In this document: positions 11,317 to 20,970 of the stretch, piece after piece
How positions within the stretch are numbered: position 1 is the first letter of the stretch
How the letters are laid out: each line of letters starts with the position of its first letter
Source of the DNA: Cadophora sp. MPI-SDFR-AT-0126
Taxonomy: Eukaryota > Ascomycota > Leotiomycetes > Helotiales > Ploettnerulaceae
Length of the DNA: 64,000 bases
NCBI GenBank assembly: GCA_020747065.1
Contig: JAGMVK010000005.1
Location: 868,001-932,000, forward strand
Reading direction: 5' to 3'
Notes under the pieces: generated by a model
The model's input: only the letters and a program-made list of their open reading frames with translations
What the model was told of the DNA's origin: nothing
The model's database searches: none
Program-made: the position numbers and the translations under genes

Positions 11317-12395
11317 TCACGATCGCCTTGCATTGAAATCTTCGTTTGGTCCGTGTGGATAAGGCCTCTTCGAGCCTGCCTCCGCAACCAATATAATCGT
11401 CAAGCAAACCATAAACAAAATAGCCAACAGTAGCAACGGGCCCTTGTTCTTCTGCCGCCCATCACTCTTACTCCTGAACGAAACACAGCAATTCGTGCCC
11501 TTGCCAGCCGTGAGCGCTCTCTCCAGATCAGGCGACGCATCCGTGAATGTCACGCAGCAATTGTCTCTCTCTTTCCTGCCATCGACTCCCGTCCCGTTGT
11601 CACTTCCACTCCCATTGTTGGAACCTGAGCTGGTGTTCTGGTCTTTCTCCATCAATAGTCGTCCGATGCTCTCTTCCAACCACTCGATTCTCTGTTTCAA
11701 TCCTGTGATTGTCGCGAGTGCGTCGTTGGACGTGCCGATCGTGTGGGTGTTCGTAGTGTCGCCGCCGAATGTTGAGGGTGCGACGCCCCATAGTTCGGCA
11801 TATGAGGGCGCGGAGGATTCATGGTGAGAGTGCTGAGAGGCGTGGGTTGTTGTGCTGGGTGTTGGGCGGGGAGTCCCTGGAGAGGAATGGGTATGGAATG
11901 AGGGAGGGGGAGAGTTGGGTATTGAGGGAGGTGCTGGGGGACCGCCGCTGATGATGGATGGTTCGTAGCGGGAGGAGGCAACGCTGTTGGCTAGGCCGGA
12001 GTTGTAGCTGGGATTGGTGTTAGTAGGACATCTTTGGTATAGCAAGGGAGTTGTGTTGAGTGTTGTATGTATGGTTAGGTGAGGTGAACGTTGAAGTTGA
12101 CGGATATGGTTGAAGGGTCCAATGTGGGGTTCGATATGGAGATTCAAGAACAACTGAAATGCAACAAAACTCACTTGTAATGCGGAGAGCCATGAATGCT
12201 ATCCAGAATAATTGTTTCGTCTCTTTGAGGAACCTAGAGATTGCATTAGGCACGATATTCTTACTGTCTTCTTGGTTCGTCCTCTCTCCCTGAGCCAATT
12301 CATCCATATCCACAACTCGAAGTTCGCGCTCCAGGCAACCACTTTTAGTACCAAACAAACCAGAAACTTACGGGTTCATATCGTGTACGACTCAT
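11317..12395 (-). CDS. putative C-terminally membrane-anchored orphan (5' exons uncertain)
   Basis: The secure part is the last exon, from an acceptor at 12008 down to the stop at 11317. It encodes a Pro/Ser/Thr/His-rich segment (PPAPPSIPNSPPPSFHTH), a short predicted coiled coil (LKQRIEWLEESIGRLLMEK), a Gly/Asn/Ser stretch and two CCV motifs (DNCCVTF, TNCCVSF). One transmembrane segment follows near the C-terminus (GPLLLLAILFMVCLTIILVAE) with a short basic tail. This looks like a tail-anchored or single-pass membrane protein. Upstream, ATG 12395 (MSRTRYEP then a GTAAGT donor) is a plausible first exon with one or two further exons between, but I could not find a fully phase-consistent path. 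The outer coordinate is therefore approximate. Family unknown. Confidence 0.45.
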
Positions 12396-13055
12396 CCTGA
12401 TCCACAATATCTCTTGACAAAAGAACACAGTTATGAAAGAGACACAAATGAAGAAGGAGCAGTGTACTGTATGTATGGATGGATGAAGTCACGCAAATGG
12501 CTGAGGCAGAGATTCAGAAAGAAGTGGACCTGGAGATACGAACGTGGTGTGAGGGATGTGACGATAAAGCAAGCGAGATGGGATTCGATCAGGCCGAGGA
12601 TTATGTTTCGCCGCGTCAGCAGCAGCTTCAGCTCTTTGAGCCGGCAGACTGCACTGTCCAATTGCAGGGTCGGATTGAGGCTGTGTTTAAGGGGAGGGGG
12701 AGTTGCTGTGCCGTGCACTTGAGAACATCGCTCGATGTGGAAACTCGGTTCGGGTTGTCACGGGTTTGGGGCGTGATGTTGAAGAATCGGATGGGGGGTG
12801 AAGCGATGTAGAGGTGTATCGGCAATGCCGAATGTATCGTGGGGTGAAGTTGGAAGCTGGGATGAGGTGCATTTGTCTGTGTTGAGTCGTGGTCTATACT
12901 CATAAGCTCCATCTATCGTGAGTGTCCCCTCCAATATGCTCTATGCCCTCTCCGAAAATGCACTGGAGACTCGACAACGCCTTTCTCGAACCCAGTACCT
13001 TCGCAAATTCATACACAACTGTATGAGACCAAATCCATGAGATTCAGGTCCAGAT
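12396..13055. other. intergenic, 660 bp, no gene called
   Basis: Overlapping short frames lie on both strands between 12414 and 12912 but show no family content and shadow each other. It probably contains the promoter of the membrane-anchored orphan and the 3' flank of the 117-residue gene. Confidence 0.4.
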
Positions 13056-13693
13056 TTAACCCTCAACCAATCCTGGCCACTTCTTTTTCAAAAACTCTAC
13101 GATAGCGTCAGGTCCTTTCTCAACCTGTAGTCCCTGAGGAATAGCCATCGTCTTGATGCCAGGAACTGTCTCCTTTGCTATCCTCTGGATCTCATCACTC
13201 TCGTCTTTTGTCCACATCGATGCGCAGAACTTGATGGATAGTCAGTATATGGTTCTCTGTTCTGTAGTCTGGATTGAGAGGGGCACTTGGGATCTCCAAT
13301 CGATATGTTGAGATAGTCATATATCTCTCTTTAGGACGTGAGAGAGGGATTATTATATGAGAGAAGTAAAGTACCAGAACATCAGGTTTATTCCTCTCAC
13401 ACATTGCCTTAACGTCTTCTATTCCTGTGTAACTTTATGTCAGCTTATCTACAGCAAACAAGATTTCATAAATCTTCCAATGCCTGATACAAAATCGACG
13501 AGAACAATTCCGTGTGGTGGAACTTCTTGCCATCCACTTTGAAAGGAAAAAAGTAAAACTTACTCTCAGCATTCTCAACATGCAGAATCGTATAATCCTC
13601 CTTGACATCTTCCACAACTCGACCAACAAGCCGCTTCGCTCGCTCGGGTGCCGTATTGACTGTGCATAATTTGTATGGACCTTTGGGCGCCAT
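13056..13693 (-). CDS. 117-residue orphan, compact alpha/beta protein
   Basis: Three exons (13693-13564, 13424-13375, 13229-13056) join in phase to 117 residues starting MAPKGPYKLCTVNTAP. Both introns have GT-AG ends and sit between segments that read as one continuous protein: VVEDVKEDYTILHVENAE, then IEDVKAMCERNKPDVL, then FCASMWTKDESDEIQRIAKE and ending FLKKKWPGLVEG. The alternation of strands and helices, with PDVLFCASMW and IKTMAIPQGL strands, resembles a small Rossmann or flavodoxin/receiver-like fold (inference), but no catalytic or phospho-acceptor motif is clear. No signal peptide or transmembrane segment. Function unknown; the gene is small and would be missed by frame-only annotation. 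Confidence 0.75.
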
Positions 13694-14178
13694 TGTTTGA
13701 AATTGAAATTGAAATTACCTTTTGCAGATGTGATTGCGATAGAATGGAATGGTTAGAATGAAACGAAAGTAAATACGGAAGTGAAGATGAACGATATCGG
13801 AGGTTGATGTCATGAGGAGAAATCTCGAGTGGACGCGTAGTGGAGAGTGGGGATTTGCTGTTGTGGGGATGTGGGCGTGCGGGACTGAGTTGCGGCATCG
13901 AGATTGATGGACGCTTAGGGTGTACATGTTGCTTTGTCGCTTTCTCTCTGCTCTATTACCTACAATCGAGATGAGAAATAAGTCACTGGGTTTCTTTACT
14001 TGTATTGCGAGCATGCAGATTTTGATGGCCATCGACATCTGATCAAAGTGTTCACTCGAACAAAGTCGTCTTAAAGAAGTCCGGAAGCTAGTCATCTAAA
14101 CGACCGACCTCAAGAAGGCTCGGTTCGTTGTTCCAGCAAATTCGTACCAAGTGTTTACGATCGATTCTGCTCAAAATT
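13694..14178. other. intergenic, 485 bp
   Basis: Lies between the start of the 117-residue gene and the stop of the Zn2Cys6 regulator, both on the minus strand. It should contain the orphan's promoter and the regulator's 3' UTR. No gene seen. Confidence 0.4.
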
Positions 14179-15744
14179 TCATTGCGACTGGGTATTCTGC
14201 AATCGATCTATGCCATATATCGGCATTTCGCCCTGGTCAGTGTCTGCATCCTCACATTTCTCAAACTCCCTCGCAGCCCATTCCATTCTCGGCCGCCACT
14301 CCTCGGGTAACATGCCCACGAGAGCCCAGAATTGCTCCTTCGTCATAACTGGAAGCCACCAGACTTTATCCATGACCCTCAAAAGCATGAAGAAATAGCC
14401 CACAATAGTCAAAGTCCGAGGATCTTTCTGCTCCAGCATCTTGACGAATTTCGGTTGCACTTTGGTCGTAAATTTGAAGACGTATTCACTATGGGGGTTG
14501 TAGTACATCCTCGTTAGCCATACGACGCTGAGTTCGTAAGCATGTACAGTGTCGTCGTCGGTGGTTTCTCTGTCGAGATCTTCGAGAAGGAAGTCAAATA
14601 TTGGCGGTGAGTCTTCATCCAGTTTTGGTGGGACTTGGTTGATGCGCTCATGTTCTAGGAGGGTCTTGAGTTCCGGATCCTGGAAGTGATGCCATGCGGC
14701 GGCTGCTACGGCGCGAGGGCCGTTCCATGGCTGGAACCAGTGAAGTGGGAGTCCGTTCTGGCTGGCAGAGATGTATTGTTGGCTGCTAATGGAAGTAAAA
14801 GCGATGAGACATGCTGTAGCAAAGAGGACTTCACCATTGTTGTTACCGATCCCTTTACTCAATTCTGCGGCATGTGCTGAAATTGCTCTCGTCAGATAGA
14901 CATGAGATGCCTGAGCAAGAGTCCGGTCAGTTGAGTCTAGACGTCGTAAGTTAAAGGCCGAGAATCCGAGCAGAGCATCCATTAGATCTTGATTGGTAAA
15001 GGCTAGTCGCATGATCCAGTTTACATAGATTGTTCTCGTGGCTGTCAGCTCATCAACTGACGCCGGTCCGATAAGTTTGAAGTATGTTCGTGGGCTCATA
15101 CTCATAAAATGATGCATGAGCCGGAGATCTAAAAGTCGGTCGCTGGGTGTTCCCATATGCATTGGGATGGATGAATAATTTTGCCACATCTGCAGTATTG
15201 TGAGTTCGTCCAGATCCTGAGGCGATCCTTGTGGTGTGGTGCTGTCCTTGCTCCTCAGCACAATGGCGGTGGATGATGGGGAAGAACCTGAGTCAATTGG
15301 GCTAACACTCCCACGGATACTGGGGCTTTCAGGGACAGCCAAAGAGCTCTCACGAGACCTTCGTAGTGGAGGTATTTTGACTGGCGGGAGTTTTACCGGA
15401 GGTAATGATACAGCAGGTAATCTGTCTTTCGGAGGACTGAAGTCGCATTCAAGATCATGTTTGCTGCAATTCATGCCTATGCCACCTGTCAGCAGAGAAC
15501 AATGTGTCATTGGAAGCCGGCTTACAAATTGGATGAGTTTCATCACACTGGTAACATGTTAGCACTCTATGGCTTTTACTGATATGACGGAGAGATGGGG
15601 TACCAAGGGAGGAGTCCAAAAGACCTACTTTCATTCGCCTCACTACAACGAATCAGTATACATGCTGTAATCGACGATTCTTGACTTGCCTTTACAACGT
15701 TTGCAACCTAGCCTCGACTTCCTATGTGGCCTCCTGGTGGCCAT
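14179..15744 (-). CDS. Zn2Cys6 transcription factor (Upc2/sterol-regulator-like architecture)
   Basis: Four exons (15744-15690, 15642-15629, 15547-15526, 15476-14179) give 462 residues. The first three are 55, 14 and 22 nt, and only their join restores the zinc cluster: CKRCKVRRMKC followed by DETHPICMNCSKHDLEC, a perfect C-x2-C-x6-C-x6-C-x2-C-x6-C at residues 14-41. Intron 1 uses a GC donor (AAAG|GCAAGT). After a Pro-rich basic linker (LPPVKLPPVKIPPLRRS), the large last exon holds a fungal-specific regulator domain (LLDLRLMHHFMSMSPRTYF, WIMRLAFTNQDLMDALLGFSA) of the type seen in Upc2 and related factors. Nuclear DNA-binding regulator; target genes unknown. Its neighbours show no obvious pathway. 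Confidence 0.87.
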
Positions 15745-16364
15745 GCTGAACAGCGCCAAAGAGCCGCCTGCTTCTTTCTCAGAAGAGCTGGAATGAGATT
15801 GCAAGCTGATTCAAGCGGGGTGTGCCGGACTTGCGTCTCAACACATTATATGATATTCAAGATCTGCAGGTGCTGGTTTTGAAAATCTACTGCTAGCTGT
15901 GACATGACAGTTGAGATCTGAGCCAGGCTGGAGGGATGGGAAGCCATCGAAGGTACAAGACTTAACTATGCCGCATCGGGCCGCATGCCCACTTTGAGGC
16001 GCAGTGACATTACGGAGTATCCTTGACTGCTCTGAACGCTGAGAACCATTTCAATTGGGTAATGAAGTAAATGTCGTAAGGCTATAGAGGACATAAACAT
16101 TAAGACTGAGATGGAAACCTTTACATTCTTTCTTTGAAATGTTCCAAGAATAACAGAGAAAGATGCAATATCCGTCATAATGAAAGTTGGGGTTTGGACA
16201 GAATACAGCTGCTAGCGTGTTTAGAGGGCGAAGCTCTTCTGAAAATAGCGACTTCGCGTCCCTCCATTAATCCCAGGCGCGTCTCTCCATCGTCCCCATT
16301 ATCAAGCCTCGCAACAACATAGAACCAACGATCACAATCGGAATTCAGCAGACCTGGTATCACG
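15745..16364. other. divergent intergenic region
   Basis: 620 bp between the divergent starts of the Zn2Cys6 regulator and the Nse2 gene; both promoters must lie here. No other feature recognised. Confidence 0.45.
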
Positions 16365-17837
16365 ATGAATAACAGAAGGCTAGTCTCAAGGTCGCGTATG
16401 AACGACGCAGCATCTCCTGCTCCTCGTCGCCAACAGCAGCGCCCCTCAGAAACCCCAGCCCGCCAAACTGCGCGTCAGACCGAGCTGCCTCCATACGAAC
16501 CTCCAGTATGCGCCCTTTCAGCTGAAGCTCAACAAGCTCTAGACACGTTGAGCAACACCTACGATTATAGCAAATATAGGAGGCACCTCGATAGTGCGAA
16601 GGCGGTTGTCAGAAATGCCGCAGCGGAAAGTAATGATCGACTTGTGACACGACAAGAGGCTTTCCCGAGGGCAGTTGAAAGGCGCCGTAAGGAGGGAGTA
16701 GCAGACGAGGACAAGCCAGAGGCGGAGGTCAATGACGAGAGATGCCTGAATAGCTTCAAGAGGAATAATGATATTTTCACAGTCCAGGCTGAAGAGGCCA
16801 TGAGAGAACTCATTGATTACAGCGACGAGCTTGCGATGCAAAGTGCTATCATGAAAGATGTTGTTCGGGAGATCACTTCTGCGCCCGCGCCTCGACGAGC
16901 TGCTCCTCGAAGACGACGAAGGGACGTTGGGAGTGATGATGAGGATCAAGAGGAAGACGAGGTCGAGCCGCCTGCAGCAGATGCAGAACAGATGAGCGCC
17001 CTTGAACTGCTCAGGCAGGCGAAGGAAGACCGTGCTGCTAAATATGCATCGCAAAGCAAGCGATCAAGGTACGTAATTGATCTTTCCTCCAGATATCTGG
17101 GCTAAGTTTTGATGCAGATACGGTGATAACAACGACTACAAAACCTTCAAACAGATCCTACACGATGCTCAAAATCCCAATTCTGGCCTGCATGTGTCCC
17201 ATCCGAGCACTTGGTTCCCCGAAGAAAACGAAAACGAGTCCCGCAGAGGACGAAATGGTGATGATAGTGATGAAGAAGTCATCATTGCCAGTGCTTCTGA
17301 GAGTCTGAAATGCCCCCTCACGTTGCGTTACTACGATGATCCCGTTACCAACAACAAGTGCAAACATACGATAGACAGAGCAGGTCTGGTGGATTATCAT
17401 AGGACGGAAGCCCGTATATTTCAAGGCTCACATGGCAACCGGAGAGTGGCGAAATGTCCTCAGACTGGCTGTGATGCAGTAAGTACCCCATGTTCAGTGA
17501 GAGGATAGCCCAGCTAACAATTCAGATGCTTGCATTGGATGACTACGAAAGAGACGAGCTCATGGCCCGTAAGGTGAAGCGAGCGATCAACAGGGAAAGG
17601 CTGCTGCAGCAAGGCAACGATGATGATGATGAAGACGATGGAAACCCACGCGGTACACAGCGAAGTAGGCCTGAAGAGATTGACGATGATGATGACGATA
17701 TTGTGGCCGATGTCGACGAAGAAGATAGGAAAGCTAAAGTCGCCAGGATTAAGCGTGAAAGGGCACGTAGTCGTGGTCTGAGCATGGCTCCGCCTGCTAC
17801 TTCGATGGATTCAGATGAGGAGATGACTATGAATTGA
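16365..17837 (+). CDS. nse2: Nse2/Mms21 SUMO ligase of the Smc5-Smc6 complex
   Basis: Three exons (16365-17068, 17118-17478, 17526-17837) join in phase to 458 residues. The SP-RING zinc site is clear: C300 in KCPLTLRYYDDPV, then C316-K-H318, and C348/C353 in KCPQTGC; intron 2 falls just after this site. The N-terminal half has an Arg/Gln-rich start, a helical region expected to dock on Smc5, and a polybasic stretch (RRAAPRRRRRD). After the RING comes a helical, strongly acidic tail (DDDDEDD, DDDDD) of about 100 residues, making the protein longer than yeast Mms21. Nse2 sumoylates repair and cohesin factors during recombination repair in the nucleus. Confidence 0.9.
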
Positions 17838-18600
17838 TTTTTGAATCAGGCGTTGTCTTAAATTTGGGCGAGGGGTTATACATGGTGGCATTGCTTTACA
17901 GCTTGGTCACTGGAAAGGAGCCGGTTGCATGAACGTTCTTAGGGTTTGAACAGATCTGTTATTGTTGCCTTCTCTGAATTGGCAGTATTGAACTCTGAAG
18001 ACAATATTCTGCATCTCCTACTCAAGAGAGTCACTTCAAGCATCTCAAGCTCTTCAACTTATTAAGTCGAAGGGCTCATTCATTCATTGTGCTCTTCAAG
18101 TCGCGACACTTCTCGCCTAGCATCTCCGTGAGCCAGCCTCTCCTTATGCGCACAATCATTTTAGATGACCACGATGTCCAAACTGCAGTGCTCTGGCATA
18201 TCTCTTGCCGCCGGATACTCTTATTTGCCAATCTCAAATCACGGACTGTTCGACTAGCAGCCAAGCTCTCGCTCAATATGCCATCTTACCGTTGGTTCTC
18301 TCCATAAATTGAGGCAAACTTTCACCTTGGAGTGGGACTTATGGAACAGGCGATACTACCATTGACGGGATTGCAACGAAAACAAGATCATGGATAAACA
18401 TTTATCAAAGATCTCGATCCTACGATGTTCTCTTCGAAAGATCGAGACCTTCTCGATTCAGCAGACTGAAGCAAAATCTAAGTTTACCCCACCCTCGCTA
18501 AATCTCCGTCATCTCAAGCTTCACCGTTCCATGATCTCTTCCTTAGCCCATCTCAAGGCACACCTGTACATATGTATATATACCGCTGCTCTCACTCACC
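17838..18600. other. intergenic, 763 bp
   Basis: Lies between the Nse2 stop and the next gene on the same strand. It contains T-rich and C-rich promoter-like sequence and a TATATATA run at about 18575-18582. That run is only some 20-30 bp before the next ATG, so it may lie in the leader and not be a TATA box. Confidence 0.4.
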
Positions 18601-19552
18601 ATGTCCTCCCGAAAAGAACTCGAAGAGCTCACAAAGCCCGAATACTGGGACAACCGATACACAGAACACCTCTCATCTCCAGACAACAATGCCAGCGGTG
18701 CGGAACAAGCGATGCCCTCATATGAGTGGTTTAGAGACTATAATCAATTACGGGCTTTCTTTCAGAAGTGGTTACCGAAATTGGGGGGATCCGAAGTGAT
18801 TTTACATCTGGGGTGTGGGAATAGTGTTTGTTTCTCCTCCCTTCTCATGTCCTACTGGTTTGTTTTCGAGTTTTTCTCACCTGCTTCTTTTGACATTGAG
18901 GGAAATTCAGGTGAGATTGATGTTCTAATATCATCTCATTTCTGTAAACTAAACAAGATCTTGCTGACAACGTTCAACCAAACCAAGACATTGACATATG
19001 ATCTCTACTCAGCAGGGTACACGCATCAGATCAGCGTCGACTTCTCACAGGTGGTCATCAACGCCATGATGACGAAGTATGCAGCACTAGGGACGAGGTG
19101 GTCTGTCATGGATTTACGGAAACTAGAGCTTGAAGATGCAAGTATCGATATCGCGATTGATAAAAGTACGCTGGATGCGTTCCTTCATGGGAGTTTGTGG
19201 GATCCGCCGGAGGATGTGAGGGAGAGTGTTGGGGCTTATGTCGATCAGGTGTGTGGTTTGATTTCTTTGCTGTACTTCTCTCATATTGGAGTCGACGTAC
19301 TGCCCGAGTCGGAGTGGTTCTAAATATGTTTTGAGGAATCGTGAGATGCTGATTGTGGGTTAGGTTGCGAGAGTTCTCAAGCCAGGTGGAAAGTGGTTAT
19401 ATATTACGTATCGACAGCCGCATTTCATGAAGCCGCTGCTGTTGAGAGAGGACAAATGGACTTTAGCAGTCGAGACTCTGGTAGATCCTGATGGGGTGGG
19501 TGTCTTTGAGTATTTTGGCTTTGTTATGACAAGAAATGGCAATCCTCCATGA
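18601..19552 (+). CDS. EEF1AKMT4-like class I methyltransferase
   Basis: Three exons (18601-18825, 18988-19248, 19364-19552) join in phase to 224 residues. The first intron uses a GTTTGT donor and splits the SAM motif: ILHLGCGNS is followed in the next exon by TLTYDLYSAGY. Other features are PEYWDNRY and YEWFRDY near the N-terminus, the acidic SAM-binding strand ISVDFSQVVI, DLRKLELEDASIDIAIDKSTLDA and the final ARVLKPGGKWLYIT strand. This order matches the EEF1AKMT4/METTL13-type enzymes that methylate lysines of translation factor eEF1A, so the likely role is cytosolic protein-lysine methylation. The substrate is inferred from the family. Introns of 162 and 115 nt are longer than the window norm. 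Confidence 0.85.
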
Positions 19553-19707
19553 GAGGAAATTACATATCTCGAAGAAAAAAAGGTATTGCGCATCAGCGTT
19601 CCATTGAGTTTAGGCACTTCAACAACATCATGGAAGGGACGATCCGTGGAAGCTCTAAGTCTATTGGGGATCTACATTCTACTTTACGAGAATAACGGCT
19701 GAGACAC

Positions 19708-20795
19708 TTATCCCTTGATGCCTATGACCCAGGTCATATATCCTGTTGGCCAAGTATGCTGTTCGTGACCGCTCTTAACGGTCCATTCGTCACAAGACGC
19801 TCCACAATCCTTCATCAGAGCCTGTACTTCCTCGGCACTCCTCGTCCGTAAGGATGATACATATCCATCAAAGACCAAAACAAACGGTATGATTGGTATG
19901 ATATACGTGAAGAAAAGATGACCAGGAGATCGCCAGAAGTAGAATGGCGTTATGAGGAACATCAACAGACCCATAGCGAAAATAGTTAGTAGGGATGAGA
20001 ATGTCCTCTCTTGAAGCTCGAAAATGCTGCACAATTGTTAGTCGATTCCATGCAGCTCAAATCACTTGAACTGGTGCATCAATATCAAAATGAGAGATTG
20101 GGGAGCATACCCAAAGCCATCTGCCGTCTCAATAGTATTCCTCAAGATATCCAAACCAAGCTTATCCTCAAAATGATGGAACGCCAAATTGTACAGGCGG
20201 AAGATCTTTCTCCCATCCGCGCCATTCAGACTCGCCGGTGCATTCGCAGCATCCACCGGATCGGACACAAAAGTCAGGTTCTCGCTGCGCTTCGAAGCAT
20301 CCGTCCAATCTGGGATATGCGGGTGTATATCCGTCAGGATGAACTGCACCGCGCCATTCTCTGATGCCAAGGTCCGAGGCGATGTGGCTCCGTGAGGGGA
20401 TCGTGGAGTCAATGCTGCTTTCGAGGCATTGAGAGATGTAGTGTATGGAGAGGCTGGTGTGCGGGAGGAGAGCTGTGCGTTGAGATCTTTCTCGATGAAG
20501 GGCGTAGGTCCTCCTGCGCCGGCGCAAAAATCAACGTAGGTATAGCTCGTCACTTCGTCTGCGAGAGTTCGGTAGAGTGTACTGGCTACGAGCTGGGCTG
20601 GTGAGGCTTTCTGTAGGACTGGGACGCGAAAGGTCCAGCAGAGTGTGAGACATGATTGGACTTTCTCGCGGAGGTATTGAGGAAACCTGTTGCCACTATG
20701 TATTAGATAGACTGTGGAGAGCAATTGGATGGATTTGCGCACCAGGCCTGATCATTGATTTCGTAGAAATGAATGCGGGGGCAAATAAGAACCAT
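19708..20795 (-). CDS. methyltransferase-like protein with C-terminal membrane segments
   Basis: Three exons (20795-20743, 20686-20111, 20026-19708) give 315 residues in phase. The N-terminus reads MVLICPRIHFYEINDQAWFP. A Rossmann-like SAM region follows: YTYVDFCAGAGGPTPFIEK as motif I, then VQFILTDIHPHIPDW, and IFRLYNLAFHHFED. The C-terminal third has two hydrophobic stretches (LLTIFAMGLLMFLITPFYFW; FFTYIIPIIPFVLVFDGYV), then RTRSAEEVQALM and a Trp-rich end. It is probably a membrane-anchored relative of class I methyltransferases; the substrate is unknown and activity is not proven. It is transcribed divergently from the P450 gene across only 175 bp, which may mean shared regulation. Confidence 0.75.
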
Positions 20796-20970
20796 TGTGA
20801 GCTTGCTTGCAATTCAATTGCAGGGAAACATGGGAGAGAAGGAGGATTTATACTTCAGGGTCTCATTGACACGGCTGAGACGAAACACGAGGGCGAGGCT
20901 AGCGCCAAGGGCAGACTAGGTATTCTCGACTTCGCTGATTCCCATCTTTTCTTCTCTTGTCCATCTCGAA
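20796..20970. promoter_or_regulatory. 175-bp bidirectional promoter region
   Basis: This short stretch separates the ATG of the minus-strand methyltransferase-like gene from the ATG of the plus-strand P450, so both promoters and leaders must overlap here. No single transcription-factor site can be assigned. Confidence 0.5.

Noticed and set aside
12414..12912. Overlapping frames of about 95-110 codons on both strands
   Set aside because: They overlap each other antisense and none has family content or splice signals.
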